Shown here: in pieces, positions 43,488-51,443 of the stretch
How positions within the stretch are numbered: the first letter of the stretch is position 1
How the letters are laid out: each line of letters opens with the position of its first letter
Source of the DNA: Anaerolineae bacterium
GTDB taxonomy: Bacteria > Chloroflexota > Anaerolineae > Aggregatilineales > Phototrophicaceae
Direction: 5' to 3'
Assembly (NCBI GenBank): GCA_022821805.1
Contig: JAJECX010000042.1
Span: forward strand, 124,001-188,000
DNA: 64,000 nt
Program-made: the position numbers and the translations under genes
The notes under the pieces: model-generated
What the model saw: only the letters and a program-made list of their open reading frames with translations
Database searches by the model: none
What the model was told of the DNA's origin: nothing

Positions 43488-43805
43488 CTAAAGCTGATAG
43501 TCGCCCGTGACTTGCACGATCTTATGGCTGTAATTCTCGACGTATTCCATCAGTTTGGCTTGCAAGTCGGCCCAATCCGAACTGGTGATGATTTCGCGCA
43601 TCGAATCGGCGTCTTCGGCGATGGCGCCCGCCATGATGCGTGGGATATCAGCGCGCGCGTAGACATTATACCAAGCTTCAATTGGCGTGAGTCCCAGTTT
43701 GGTGGTATTGGGCACCCATTCGCGCATGACAAACTCGAAGTATTCCTGATCCAAACCAGGCTTGATATCCCAGTTCATGAGAAGCTTGACGTTTCCGTTT
43801 GGCAT
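43488..43805 (-). CDS. Small protein, possible dimeric alpha/beta-barrel (ferredoxin-like) fold
   Basis: 105 residues from ATG 43805; a GTG nine bases upstream is the alternative. The pattern is strand (VKLLMNWDI), helix, strand (PIEAWYNVY), strand (IMAGAIAED), helix (REIITSSDWADLQAKLMEYV), strand (SHKIVQV), which fits a dimeric alpha/beta barrel of the NIPSNAP or EthD kind. No catalytic residue is evident. A TATAGT element at 43843-43848 on the minus strand could be its -10. Confidence 0.6.
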   Translation of the reverse strand: MPNGNVKLLMNWDIKPGLDQEYFEFVMREWVPNTTKLGLTPIEAWYNVYARADIPRIMAGAIAEDADSMREIITSSDWADLQAKLMEYVENYSHKIVQVTGDYQL

Positions 43806-43881
43806 GAGCCGCACCCGTGTGGTAGATCGCCCAAGTGTCTCTACTATACCGCATATTTGGCGCCTAGGGGTTTGAAAGGAT

Positions 43882-44529
43882 TTAGCTTGACTTATGATTG
43901 GCGCTAAGGAGCGCGACTTGGGTTTGCTCGGGCAGGCTCGTCGGCGTCACGCGCAATCCGTCCTCTTCGTCCTCGATACTGACGCCCATCACCTTCAGGA
44001 AACTCTCGACCGCGGCGTCAAACTCTGCATCGCTTTGCGGAATTGGCCGCATCGGCACGACATAGCTGGGCTCGATCACGCTGATCAAATCGGCTAGCTG
44101 ATCGCCACCGAGCACGGCGCCTTCCACCGGCAGCAGCAACACATTCACCTGGTCCAACTGCTCAAAAGTGGACGGATCCGGCAGCTTTTGCAAAGCGCCC
44201 AAGTGCAAGACGCTCAGATCATTGGGATACTCGAAGTGGTAGGCGACATTTTCAAGCACCTTGTTGGACCCGACATCATGATGATGCAGCGCGATCCCGG
44301 TGATGAAGAGCTCTCCCACTTCGTATTCGCCTGGACCAGCGATGACGTATCGCTGATCGCGAACCTCTTCGACGCGGTGCTTAGCGCGGTCATGGCTGAC
44401 GGTGACGAGGTCGGCGGCCATTCGTAATTTGGCGCCGCGCTTCTTCGCTCGGTAAGGATCGGTCACCACCGATGTATGACCGCGCTCGGTGATGCGAAAG
44501 CAACTGTAACCGTGCCAGGCAATGTCCAA
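43882..44529 (-). CDS. MBL-fold metallo-hydrolase
   Basis: 215 residues from TTG 44529, with GAGGGAG upstream. It resembles the UlaG/Lactamase_B_3 group: WHGYSCFRI at the N-terminus, VVTDPYRA, VTVSHDRAKH (a partial HxHxDH motif, SHDRAKH), GPGEYEVG and LHLGAL. Some zinc-ligand His residues are missing compared with active enzymes, so activity is uncertain. Related proteins are common in Chloroflexota. Confidence 0.8.
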   Translation of the reverse strand: MDIAWHGYSCFRITERGHTSVVTDPYRAKKRGAKLRMAADLVTVSHDRAKHRVEEVRDQRYVIAGPGEYEVGELFITGIALHHHDVGSNKVLENVAYHFEYPNDLSVLHLGALQKLPDPSTFEQLDQVNVLLLPVEGAVLGGDQLADLISVIEPSYVVPMRPIPQSDAEFDAAVESFLKVMGVSIEDEEDGLRVTPTSLPEQTQVALLSANHKSS

Positions 44530-44637
44530 GTTTAGACTCCCTCATTTTACAAACATGCAATCCTACAGCCAACGACAGTGCCTACAAGCATACACCGGCA
44601 GCGGCGCCTGCGCCGTCCGCAGAGCTGCGGTCTCGCG

Positions 44638-46542
44638 CTAGCCTAGGAACCGGCCCCACTCTTCCAGCGCCGCCTCCAGCTTCGCTTCCGTATTTGAATA
44701 GTCGAGGCCCAATTGGCGTACCGCGTCGGTATCGCCGGCCAGGCTGGCGTCATCCAGTTGCAGGCTGATTTCGCTCAATCGCGCTTCCAATTGCTGAATT
44801 TTCTCTTCGAGCGCGGTCGTGTGTTTGGCAAGTTCGAAGGGATTCAGACCGTGCTTCTTGTCGCGGTAGAGCGCCGGACTCTTGCTCCGTCGAGCTTGCG
44901 CCTCCCCGTCCTTCTCTGTCGCCTCCTGCCGCGGCGCCCGTTTCCGCTGGCGCAGGTATTCCTGATAATCGCCGGCGATGACCTTGATCTCGCCCGGCGT
45001 GATTTCCCAGATTTGCGTCGCCAGCGCGTCAACAAGGTAGCGATCGTGGCTGACCAGGAGGATCGTCCCGCTGTAACCGGCCAGCGCCGCCTCCAGCACT
45101 TCCTGGCTGTCAATGTCGAGGTGATTGGTTGGCTCATCCAGCAGCAAAAGGCTGGCGCCCTCTAGAGCGAGCTTCGCCAGCGCCACCCGTCCGCGCTCGC
45201 CGCCGGAAAGCGATGATATCGGACGGAAGACATCATCGCCGCTGAAGAGGAATCGCCCCAGCCAGTCGCGCGCTTGCGACAGTGGCAAGGGTTTGATCGC
45301 GCGGATCTCGTCGATGATCGTATTCACGGCATTCAAGGTCGATTGCGCCTGGGCGAAATAGCCAATCTTCACTTTGGCGCCCAGGCGAACCTCGCCGCCA
45401 AGCGCTGGCAGATCGCCGCTAATCGTCCGGAGCAGGGTCGATTTCCCGACGCCATTGGCGCCGATGATGGCGACGGTTTCGCCACGCAGGACCAGCAGAT
45501 CGGGCGACCTCAGCAGAGGGTTCGCGGAATCGTAGCCAATTCGCAGATCGCGCGTGACAATCACCTGGTCGCCGCTGCGCAAGTGCTCGCTCATCTCCAG
45601 AACCATCTTCCTGCGCAAGCGCGGACCACTTTCCAATATGGCGCCGCGCTTCTTCATCGTCTCGAGTTTCTTGAGGCGTCCCTTTGCCTGAGCCGTGCCG
45701 CGGCTGCCCATGTGGCGGCGGATGAATTCTTCTTCCTTGCGGATGAATTGCCGCTGCCAATAGTAGTCGTGGCGCAGCGTCTCTCGTTGAGAAGCGCGTT
45801 GTTTCCGGTAGGCGCTGTAATTGCCGCGATAGGTCCGCAACCGACCGTATTCGATTTCCCAGACTGTCGCCGCGAAATTGTCGATGAAGGTTCGGTCGTG
45901 GCTGACGGCGAGCACGGCGCCAGGGAAAGACGCTAGGAACTTCTCCAGCCATTCGACCGCTTGAATGTCCAGATGGTTGGTTGGCTCGTCTAGAATCAAG
46001 AGGTCCGGCTCTTCCAACAGCCGGCGTCCGAGAGCGGCGCGCGTTTTATCGCCACCCGATAACTGCGGCAGCGGCTTGCCAAAATCCGCTGGCGAAAAAC
46101 CGAGCCCGCTGAGCACAATCTTGACGCGTGTTTCGTATTCATAGCCGCCGAGCCGCTCGAATTCGGCCTGCAGCCGACCGTAGTCGTCCAGCGCGCTATC
46201 GGCGGCGTACGCGTTTGCCATCGCCCCTTCCAACTCGGTCAGACGGTTTTCCATCGAGCGCAAGTCGGCGAAAGCCTTAAGCTGCTCGCGCCAGAGGCTG
46301 TGCTCGCCCGCCAATTCCGGACGCTGCGGCAGGAAAGACAAGCGCGCGCCGCCAGCGATACTCACGTTTCCGCTCGTCGGCGTGTCGATGCCAGCGAGCA
46401 GGTTAAGCAGCGTCGTCTTGCCAGCGCCGTTGGGTCCGACGAGGGCGATGCGCGCGCCGGCTGGAATAGCGGCGCTGATATCGCTGAATATCTCTTCCGG
46501 TCCGTAGAACTTGCCCAGCTTGCTTATAGTAACTATGGACAT
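44638..46542 (-). CDS. ABC-F family ATP-binding protein
   Basis: 634 residues from ATG 46542 (GAGAG upstream). Two ATPase domains: GPNGAGKTT with LSGGDKTR and LLILDEPTNHLD, and GANGVGKST with LSGGERGR and LLLLDEPTNHLD. The inter-domain linker (residues about 235-320) is Arg/Lys-rich, the P-site tRNA interaction motif region. A C-terminal coiled coil follows residue 560. No membrane domain is present; ABC-F proteins act on ribosomes in translation or antibiotic resistance. Confidence 0.93.
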   Translation of the reverse strand: MSIVTISKLGKFYGPEEIFSDISAAIPAGARIALVGPNGAGKTTLLNLLAGIDTPTSGNVSIAGGARLSFLPQRPELAGEHSLWREQLKAFADLRSMENRLTELEGAMANAYAADSALDDYGRLQAEFERLGGYEYETRVKIVLSGLGFSPADFGKPLPQLSGGDKTRAALGRRLLEEPDLLILDEPTNHLDIQAVEWLEKFLASFPGAVLAVSHDRTFIDNFAATVWEIEYGRLRTYRGNYSAYRKQRASQRETLRHDYYWQRQFIRKEEEFIRRHMGSRGTAQAKGRLKKLETMKKRGAILESGPRLRRKMVLEMSEHLRSGDQVIVTRDLRIGYDSANPLLRSPDLLVLRGETVAIIGANGVGKSTLLRTISGDLPALGGEVRLGAKVKIGYFAQAQSTLNAVNTIIDEIRAIKPLPLSQARDWLGRFLFSGDDVFRPISSLSGGERGRVALAKLALEGASLLLLDEPTNHLDIDSQEVLEAALAGYSGTILLVSHDRYLVDALATQIWEITPGEIKVIAGDYQEYLRQRKRAPRQEATEKDGEAQARRSKSPALYRDKKHGLNPFELAKHTTALEEKIQQLEARLSEISLQLDDASLAGDTDAVRQLGLDYSNTEAKLEAALEEWGRFLG

Positions 46543-46577
46543 GACTCTCGCGATGAATGACCCCGGCAAACCGATGC

Positions 46578-46606
46578 ATTATAACATGCTGACGCCCGTC
46601 CATTAA
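46578..46606 (-). promoter_or_regulatory. Extended -10 promoter of the ABC-F gene
   Basis: TGTTATAAT on the minus strand (46586-46578) is an extended consensus -10, 36 bp upstream of the ATG. TTAATG (46606-46601) is a poor -35 at 17 bp. Confidence 0.55.
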
Positions 46607-46676
46607 CGCCGGCTTGCGCGGGCAATGGCAAGTCAGTATAAATGCCTTACTAGGCGCAGGCGGGCGGCAAGGCTTA

Positions 46677-47885
46677 ATGCAAAGCAACGAAGGTCCACGC
46701 AAACGGCGCAAGGTACTCCAAGCGCTTGGAACGCTTTTAGCCGGCTTTTTTCCCTTGCTCCTAATGCTCGCCTTCATCTTGCAGGCGGCGTATGACGACG
46801 TATCATCGCCGCAGGAATCGCGGTCCGAAAACGCGCCTACGCCGCTTTCGCCGGCATACCGCGAAGTTCGGTTCAATTTCGGACGGGGATACATCGGCGA
46901 TGGCTGGCAGCTCTACTTCAACGAGCCCGACGCCAGCGCAGCCAGCGACAGCTACCAGGGCGGCATCGAAACGGCGCTGGTCGCGGCGATCGCGGAAGCG
47001 CGGGATACGCTTGATGTCGCCGCTTTCGAGCTCAATAGCGAGCCAATCTACCGAGCGATACTCGAGGCGCATCAGCGAGGAGTCGCGGTGCGAATTGTCG
47101 CCGATGACGACCATGGCTTGCATGATGACAAGAACACGGCGCTGCGAGATTTGCAGTCAGCCGGCGTGCCAGTCATTGATGATGGGCGCAGTGGACTGAT
47201 GCACAATAAGTTCATAATTCTTGACGGGAAGACGGTCTGGACCGGCTCCTGGAATTACACGGTCAACGGCAGCTACCGCAACAATAACAATGCCTTCGTG
47301 ATGAACCACAGGAGGGCCGCCGGCGCATATCAGCGAGAGTTTGACGAAATGTTCGAACGCGGCGAATTCGGCGCACGATCAAAGGATGACGGGATCGCCA
47401 ACTTTCGTCAAGGAGAAGCAGAAGTCAGCGTCATCTTCGCCGCCGAAGGAGACGAGATCGCCGCGCTGAAGGCGGAGATTGAACGAGCGACGCGCTTGAT
47501 TCACATCATGACATTCGTCTTTTCGCTGGAAGAACTGGCGGAGGCGATTTTGCTGCAAGCGACCCATCCCGAATTTGTCGCGCGAGGCGTTTTCGAGAAG
47601 CGCAACAGCACCGCCAGCTGGAGCCAGCTCCCCGCGCTGCACTGCGCCGGCGCCGCCATGCGTCAAGACGGCAACCGCTATGTTCTGCATCACAAGGTCA
47701 TCATCATTGACGAGGATACGGTGATCACCGGGTCCTTCAACTTTTCCCAGAGCGCGGCGCAACGCAACGACGAAAACATCGTGATCATTCGCGACGCCGC
47801 GATCGCCGGGCTCTACCTCGATGAATGGAAACGCATCTGGGACAGCGCCGTCGAGCTGGCGCCGGATGAAGTGGACTGCGATTAG
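46677..47885 (+). CDS. Phospholipase D-like protein with N-terminal membrane anchor
   Basis: 402 residues from ATG 46677. Residues 18-38 are a membrane segment. Two HKD-type motifs are present: His176-Asn-Lys178 followed by LDG (LMHNKFIILDGK) with TGSWN, and His338-His-Lys340 followed by IDE (LHHKVIIIDED) with TGSFNFS. Both copies needed for a complete active site are thus present. Possible roles are phospholipase, nuclease or transphosphatidylase outside the membrane. It converges on the small DUF6958-like gene with a 4-nt overlap. Confidence 0.88.
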   Translation: MQSNEGPRKRRKVLQALGTLLAGFFPLLLMLAFILQAAYDDVSSPQESRSENAPTPLSPAYREVRFNFGRGYIGDGWQLYFNEPDASAASDSYQGGIETALVAAIAEARDTLDVAAFELNSEPIYRAILEAHQRGVAVRIVADDDHGLHDDKNTALRDLQSAGVPVIDDGRSGLMHNKFIILDGKTVWTGSWNYTVNGSYRNNNNAFVMNHRRAAGAYQREFDEMFERGEFGARSKDDGIANFRQGEAEVSVIFAAEGDEIAALKAEIERATRLIHIMTFVFSLEELAEAILLQATHPEFVARGVFEKRNSTASWSQLPALHCAGAAMRQDGNRYVLHHKVIIIDEDTVITGSFNFSQSAAQRNDENIVIIRDAAIAGLYLDEWKRIWDSAVELAPDEVDCD

Positions 47886-48199
47886 GTCGAATCAGGCTGG
47901 CATTTGCGCAGATGCAGCGGGGACTTTTTTGGCTGGCGCTCAATTTCGCCACGCGCTTCCAGATCCAACTGCACCGCTTTGCAATACCAGCGGACCGAGC
48001 CGGGCTTGGGGAATAGCGCCTTTGGCACATCCGCGTCGTCTAGCCAGGCGCGCACCTTGTCTTCGAGTTCGGCAAAGGGCATCCAGGCTTCGTCCGACAG
48101 CGACGCAAGCATTGCCTCGCGGATTGCTCGGTACTTTTCCGCTTTGAGGTTCTCTCGGTGTTCTGGATGATTGACGTTGCGCGCTTGAATGCTAGCCAT
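47882..48199 (-). CDS. Small DUF6958-like protein
   Basis: 105 residues from ATG 48199 (AAGGAAAAGGG upstream). The pattern IQARNVNHPEHRENLKAEKYRAIREAML, then LFPKPGSVRWYCKAVQLDLEARGEIER, resembles small proteins grouped as DUF6958: N-terminal strand-helix, then a winged-helix-like C-terminus. The family label is from memory and the function is unknown. Confidence 0.6.
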   Translation of the reverse strand: MASIQARNVNHPEHRENLKAEKYRAIREAMLASLSDEAWMPFAELEDKVRAWLDDADVPKALFPKPGSVRWYCKAVQLDLEARGEIERQPKKSPLHLRKCQPDST

Positions 48200-48261
48200 T
48201 TGCCCTTTTCCTTCATAATTCCCTAAACGAATCAAAGAAAACTTTGTACCAAAGTCTCCAA

Positions 48262-48288
48262 TCAAAAAGAGGGCTGAATAGCCCTCTT
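48262..48288 (-). terminator. Rho-independent terminator after the coiled-coil gene
   Basis: Stem AAGAGGGCT/AGCCCTCTT with loop ATTC, followed by TTTTTGATT on the minus strand, 20 bp past the stop of the gene at 48309-48629. Confidence 0.85.
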
Positions 48289-48308
48289 GGCTTAAACAAT
48301 CGTGTTAT

Positions 48309-48629
48309 TCACTCAGGTTTGCCAAAGACCTTTTGATAGTCTTCCCGGAGGTTGCGAACCTCAGTTAGCAGTTCGCTATAGTGGTTGCTGTAGTATCCTT
48401 CGAGCTCAGTCATATGATCGACAAATCGCTTGTCCGTTTTGTCCTCGAACGCTGCAAAACGAGTATCCATTTTGTCCTCGAACGCTACAAAACGAGTATC
48501 CATTTTCTCCTCGAACGCTGCGAGGCGAGTATCCATTTTGTCCTCAATGACAGGGACAATGGCTTCAATCACTGCCTGGGCTATGCGGTTTTCATCAACT
48601 GAAAGTCTAGATGATTGCATCGGCTTCAT
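48309..48629 (-). CDS. Small coiled-coil protein with 11-residue repeats
   Basis: 106 residues (ATG 48629; ATG 48620 has the better GGAG spacing). Residues about 30-70 hold four copies of an 11-residue unit like EDKMDTRFAAF, encoded by near-identical 33-bp repeats, a hendecad coiled-coil pattern. The C-terminus (TELEGYYSNHYSELLTEVRNLREDYQKVFG) is also helical. No enzymatic motif is present. It has its own promoter and terminator, so it is a stand-alone transcription unit. The function is unknown. Confidence 0.7.
   Translation of the reverse strand: MKPMQSSRLSVDENRIAQAVIEAIVPVIEDKMDTRLAAFEEKMDTRFVAFEDKMDTRFAAFEDKTDKRFVDHMTELEGYYSNHYSELLTEVRNLREDYQKVFGKPE
48435..48545. repeat. 33-bp tandem repeat inside the coiled-coil gene
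   Basis: Units containing CGAACGCTGCAAAACGAGTA, with few substitutions, recur every 33 bp about three and a half times. All keep frame, so copy number can change without a frameshift. Confidence 0.8.
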
Positions 48630-48696
48630 TCTCCGCTCTGGTATGGATTCTTCGACCGTTTCCTCATTCGCTCAAGATTGGAAATGGCTTATCCGT

Positions 48697-48725
48697 ATCC
48701 TAGCACATATGTATTAGAGTTGCAA
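48697..48725 (-). promoter_or_regulatory. Promoter of the coiled-coil gene
   Basis: On the minus strand TTGCAA (48725-48720) and TAGGAT (48702-48697) are 17 bp apart, with TGC before the -10. Confidence 0.6.
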
Positions 48726-48810
48726 GGTGTCCACGCGCCGCTCTGCAATATCCTGCTACAAATTGGCTAATACTTTCTTCAATCGGCGATTATCTGTCGG
48801 AATTCTCTGG

Positions 48811-49737
48811 TCAGGATAGCGAGACTTCGTCGTAAAGTCGCCAGGCATCTTCTTTGCGACAAAGCTCAGTGCCAGCGGTCATCACCGCGGCGCTGCCCGC
48901 CGCCACACCCAATCTTGCCGCGTCAGCGAGTTCCATACCCTGCGCCAAGCCCAAGACGATGCCGCCGACCATGCTGTCGCCCGCGCCAACCTTGCTTCGG
49001 ATCGGCACGATCGGCGCGCGCAGAAAGCGGCAATCGTCACTCGTGATCAAGGCGGCGCCGGCCGCGCCCAGAGAAACAACCATCACCTCCGCCAAGCCCT
49101 CGGCGATCAGGCGCTGCCCAGCGGCGCGGATTTCCCTTTCACCGGGCAGCGCTTCGCCAGCGAATCGCTCTAATTCGCGCAGGTTGGGCTTGAGCAAGAA
49201 TACGCCTTTGCCGATAGCTCGGTTCAACGCATCGCCGGCTGTATCAAGGATGACGCGGATTCCGTAATCGCGGGCGTAGCGCGTGATTTCGCCGTAAATC
49301 TCTACCGGGACGCCTTGGGGCAAGCTGCCGCTGGCGACGATGTAGGCCGGCTCCAGGTTAAAAAGCGCCTCCAGGCAAGCGATCCATTCGTCCGCGCTCA
49401 AAGCTGGTCCGGGCATGGTGAAGCGGTATTGCAAGCCCGTGCTCTCTTCATAGACCACTACGTTTTCGCGCGTGATGCCGTCGATTTTGACTGAGTGATT
49501 GTCGATTTCCTCGTCATTCAGCAGCCGCTTGAGCATGGCGCCATTATGACCGCCGGCGGCGTAAACCGCGCTTGACTCGCCACCGAGGAAGCGAATCGCC
49601 CGCGACACGTTGATGCCGCCGCCGCCCGGATGAAAGCCTGGCGCGGCGCAGCGCAGCTTGATCTCGGGCGCGACCGAATGAATGCTTGTGGCGACATCCA
49701 GCGCCGGATTTAGCGTCAGTGTTGCGACTTTGTCCAT
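48811..49737 (-). CDS. PfkB-family (1-phosphofructokinase/LacC-type) sugar kinase
   Basis: 308 residues from ATG 49737. TLTLNPALDVATSI and PGGGGINVSRAI are typical of hexose-phosphate kinases of the FruK/LacC/PfkB type. KVGAGDSMVGG carries the catalytic Asp and anion hole, and VSLGAAGAAL is the ATP site. It likely phosphorylates fructose-1-phosphate, fructose-6-phosphate or tagatose-6-phosphate. Confidence 0.9.
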   Translation of the reverse strand: MDKVATLTLNPALDVATSIHSVAPEIKLRCAAPGFHPGGGGINVSRAIRFLGGESSAVYAAGGHNGAMLKRLLNDEEIDNHSVKIDGITRENVVVYEESTGLQYRFTMPGPALSADEWIACLEALFNLEPAYIVASGSLPQGVPVEIYGEITRYARDYGIRVILDTAGDALNRAIGKGVFLLKPNLRELERFAGEALPGEREIRAAGQRLIAEGLAEVMVVSLGAAGAALITSDDCRFLRAPIVPIRSKVGAGDSMVGGIVLGLAQGMELADAARLGVAAGSAAVMTAGTELCRKEDAWRLYDEVSLS

Positions 49738-49891
49738 AATTCTCCCCGCGCTGCAGCCTTCGGATCGGCACAAGTGTAGCGAGGCGCGCCGCTGCAAACC
49801 AGAGCGCGCTGCCGGGTGGACGAGTAAGGCGCCCGCGATAGGATGGCGAAAGACGTGACAAGGAGCGGCTACCTTTCAGCGTGGATTGCCC

Positions 49892-49897
49892 TATAAT
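49892..49897 (+). promoter_or_regulatory. -10 element upstream of the histidine phosphatase gene
   Basis: Perfect TATAAT 42 bp upstream of the ATG at 49940. No convincing -35 is seen. Confidence 0.4.
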
Positions 49898-49939
49898 CCG
49901 TGCCTGTACAACAGGTAGATTCGAGCAAAGGTTGGACGA

Positions 49940-50635
49940 ATGCGCTTATACCTCATCCGGCACGGGCAATCGGAAAACAATGTTCTGATCCATGAAACAA
50001 TCTACCGTCGCAAGGTGGATCCCGATTTGACAGCGCGGGGTTATGAACAACGTGACCTGCTGGCGCGGCATATCGCCAGCGAGACCGATGCCATCGGCGA
50101 GAGCTACGCGATTACGCATCTCTATACCAGCGCCATGTACCGGTCGCTCTTGACTTCGCAGCCCCTGGCGGCGGCCTTGGAGTTGGCGCCCAAGGTCTGG
50201 CTTGACCTGTACGAAAAAGGTGGCATGTTCCAGGAGCGGGACGGCCGCGCGCAGGGTTTTGGCGGTATGACGCGCGCGGCAATCCTGAACGAATTCCCCG
50301 GCTTTCAACTGCCGGAGGATGTTCACGAATGCGGCTGGTACGATGCGGCAATGGGACGCGAACTGGAGACGCATAGCAACTACCGCGCCATCAAAGTCGC
50401 TCGGGAATTGCGCGAACGAAGCGACTCTAATGATGTGATTGCTCTGGTATCGCACGCGGGCTTTCTGGATCTTCTGCTCAAGGCGATCTTCGAGCAATTG
50501 CCGTCCCGGCCCTACACCATGCGCTATTATCATGACAACACCGCCATCACGCGGATCAACTTCAATGATGGCTGGTCGACGCTGCATTACATGAACCGCG
50601 TCGATCACTTGCCGGCGGCGCTGCGCTCCTATTGA
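49940..50635 (+). CDS. Histidine phosphatase family protein (phosphoglycerate mutase-like)
   Basis: A 231-residue protein with the phospho-His motif RHGQS at residues 7-11 and the second catalytic His in LVSHAGF. The Glu acid (YEKGGMFQERDG region) is present. Relatives dephosphorylate sugar phosphates, alpha-ribazole phosphate or nucleotides; the substrate cannot be assigned. It is followed by an SDR gene 34 bp later. Confidence 0.88.
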   Translation: MRLYLIRHGQSENNVLIHETIYRRKVDPDLTARGYEQRDLLARHIASETDAIGESYAITHLYTSAMYRSLLTSQPLAAALELAPKVWLDLYEKGGMFQERDGRAQGFGGMTRAAILNEFPGFQLPEDVHECGWYDAAMGRELETHSNYRAIKVARELRERSDSNDVIALVSHAGFLDLLLKAIFEQLPSRPYTMRYYHDNTAITRINFNDGWSTLHYMNRVDHLPAALRSY

Positions 50636-50669
50636 GACCAGAGACCGGGCAAGACCTGAGGGTGGTCGC

Positions 50670-51416
50670 ATGACAGACTTGCGGGGACAGGTAGCGGTTG
50701 TAACTGGCGGCGGCGGCGGCATCGGCAGCGCCATCTGCCGGCGACTGGCGGCGGCCGGCGCGCATACCGTCATCACCTATAACAGCGACCAAAGCAAAGC
50801 GCGAGCGGCGGCAAATGCGCTGGCGGGCGGCAATCACCTGATCATGCGCGCACCGGTAGACGATGCGGAGGCGCAAAGCAAGCTGGCGGAAGCCATAAGC
50901 GAAAAATACGGACGGCTCAATGTATTGGTTAACAACGCCGGCATCACCAAGGCAGTGCCGCACGCCGATTTGGATGCGCTGGATGACGAAACCATTGATC
51001 AGATCTTCCGCGTGAATTGGCGGGGCGCATTCGCTTCAATCCGCGCGCTGCGGCCGCTGCTGATGGCGGGCGCAGGCGGCGTAGTCATCAATATCTCGTC
51101 TATCGCCGGGCGCACCGGCGTCGGCAGCAATGTCGCCTACTGCGCCAGCAAGGCGGCGATGGACAGCATGACCCGTTCGCTGGCGCGGGCGCTGGCGCCA
51201 CAGATACGGGTGCTTTCCATATCGCCGGGCTGGGTGGATGGCGAATACGCGCAGCGCATGCCGCGGGCGCTCATCGCCGAGCAGGAGGATAAGACGCCCC
51301 TCGGACGCATCGCCAATGCGGAAGATGTGGCGGAAGCGGTCTATGCCGCGGTCGCCCATCTGCGCTTCAGCACGGGCGATATTATTCCTGTCGATGGCGG
51401 GCGGCCGCTGGGCTAG
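50670..51416 (+). CDS. SDR family oxidoreductase
   Basis: A 248-residue classical short-chain dehydrogenase. The cofactor motif is TGGGGGIGSA, NNAGIT follows, the catalytic Ser is in NISSIAGRTG and the Tyr-Lys pair is YCASK. The C-terminus STGDIIPVDGGRPLG is typical of 3-oxoacyl-ACP reductase-like or sugar dehydrogenase members. It is possibly co-transcribed with the phosphatase. Confidence 0.9.
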   Translation: MTDLRGQVAVVTGGGGGIGSAICRRLAAAGAHTVITYNSDQSKARAAANALAGGNHLIMRAPVDDAEAQSKLAEAISEKYGRLNVLVNNAGITKAVPHADLDALDDETIDQIFRVNWRGAFASIRALRPLLMAGAGGVVINISSIAGRTGVGSNVAYCASKAAMDSMTRSLARALAPQIRVLSISPGWVDGEYAQRMPRALIAEQEDKTPLGRIANAEDVAEAVYAAVAHLRFSTGDIIPVDGGRPLG

Positions 51417-51443
51417 TAAAGTTAAAATTGCAGGAGAATTCTC

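Noticed and set aside
48435..48545. Possible CRISPR array
   Set aside because: The repeats are contiguous without spacers, keep a reading frame and code for a coiled coil; no cas genes are present.
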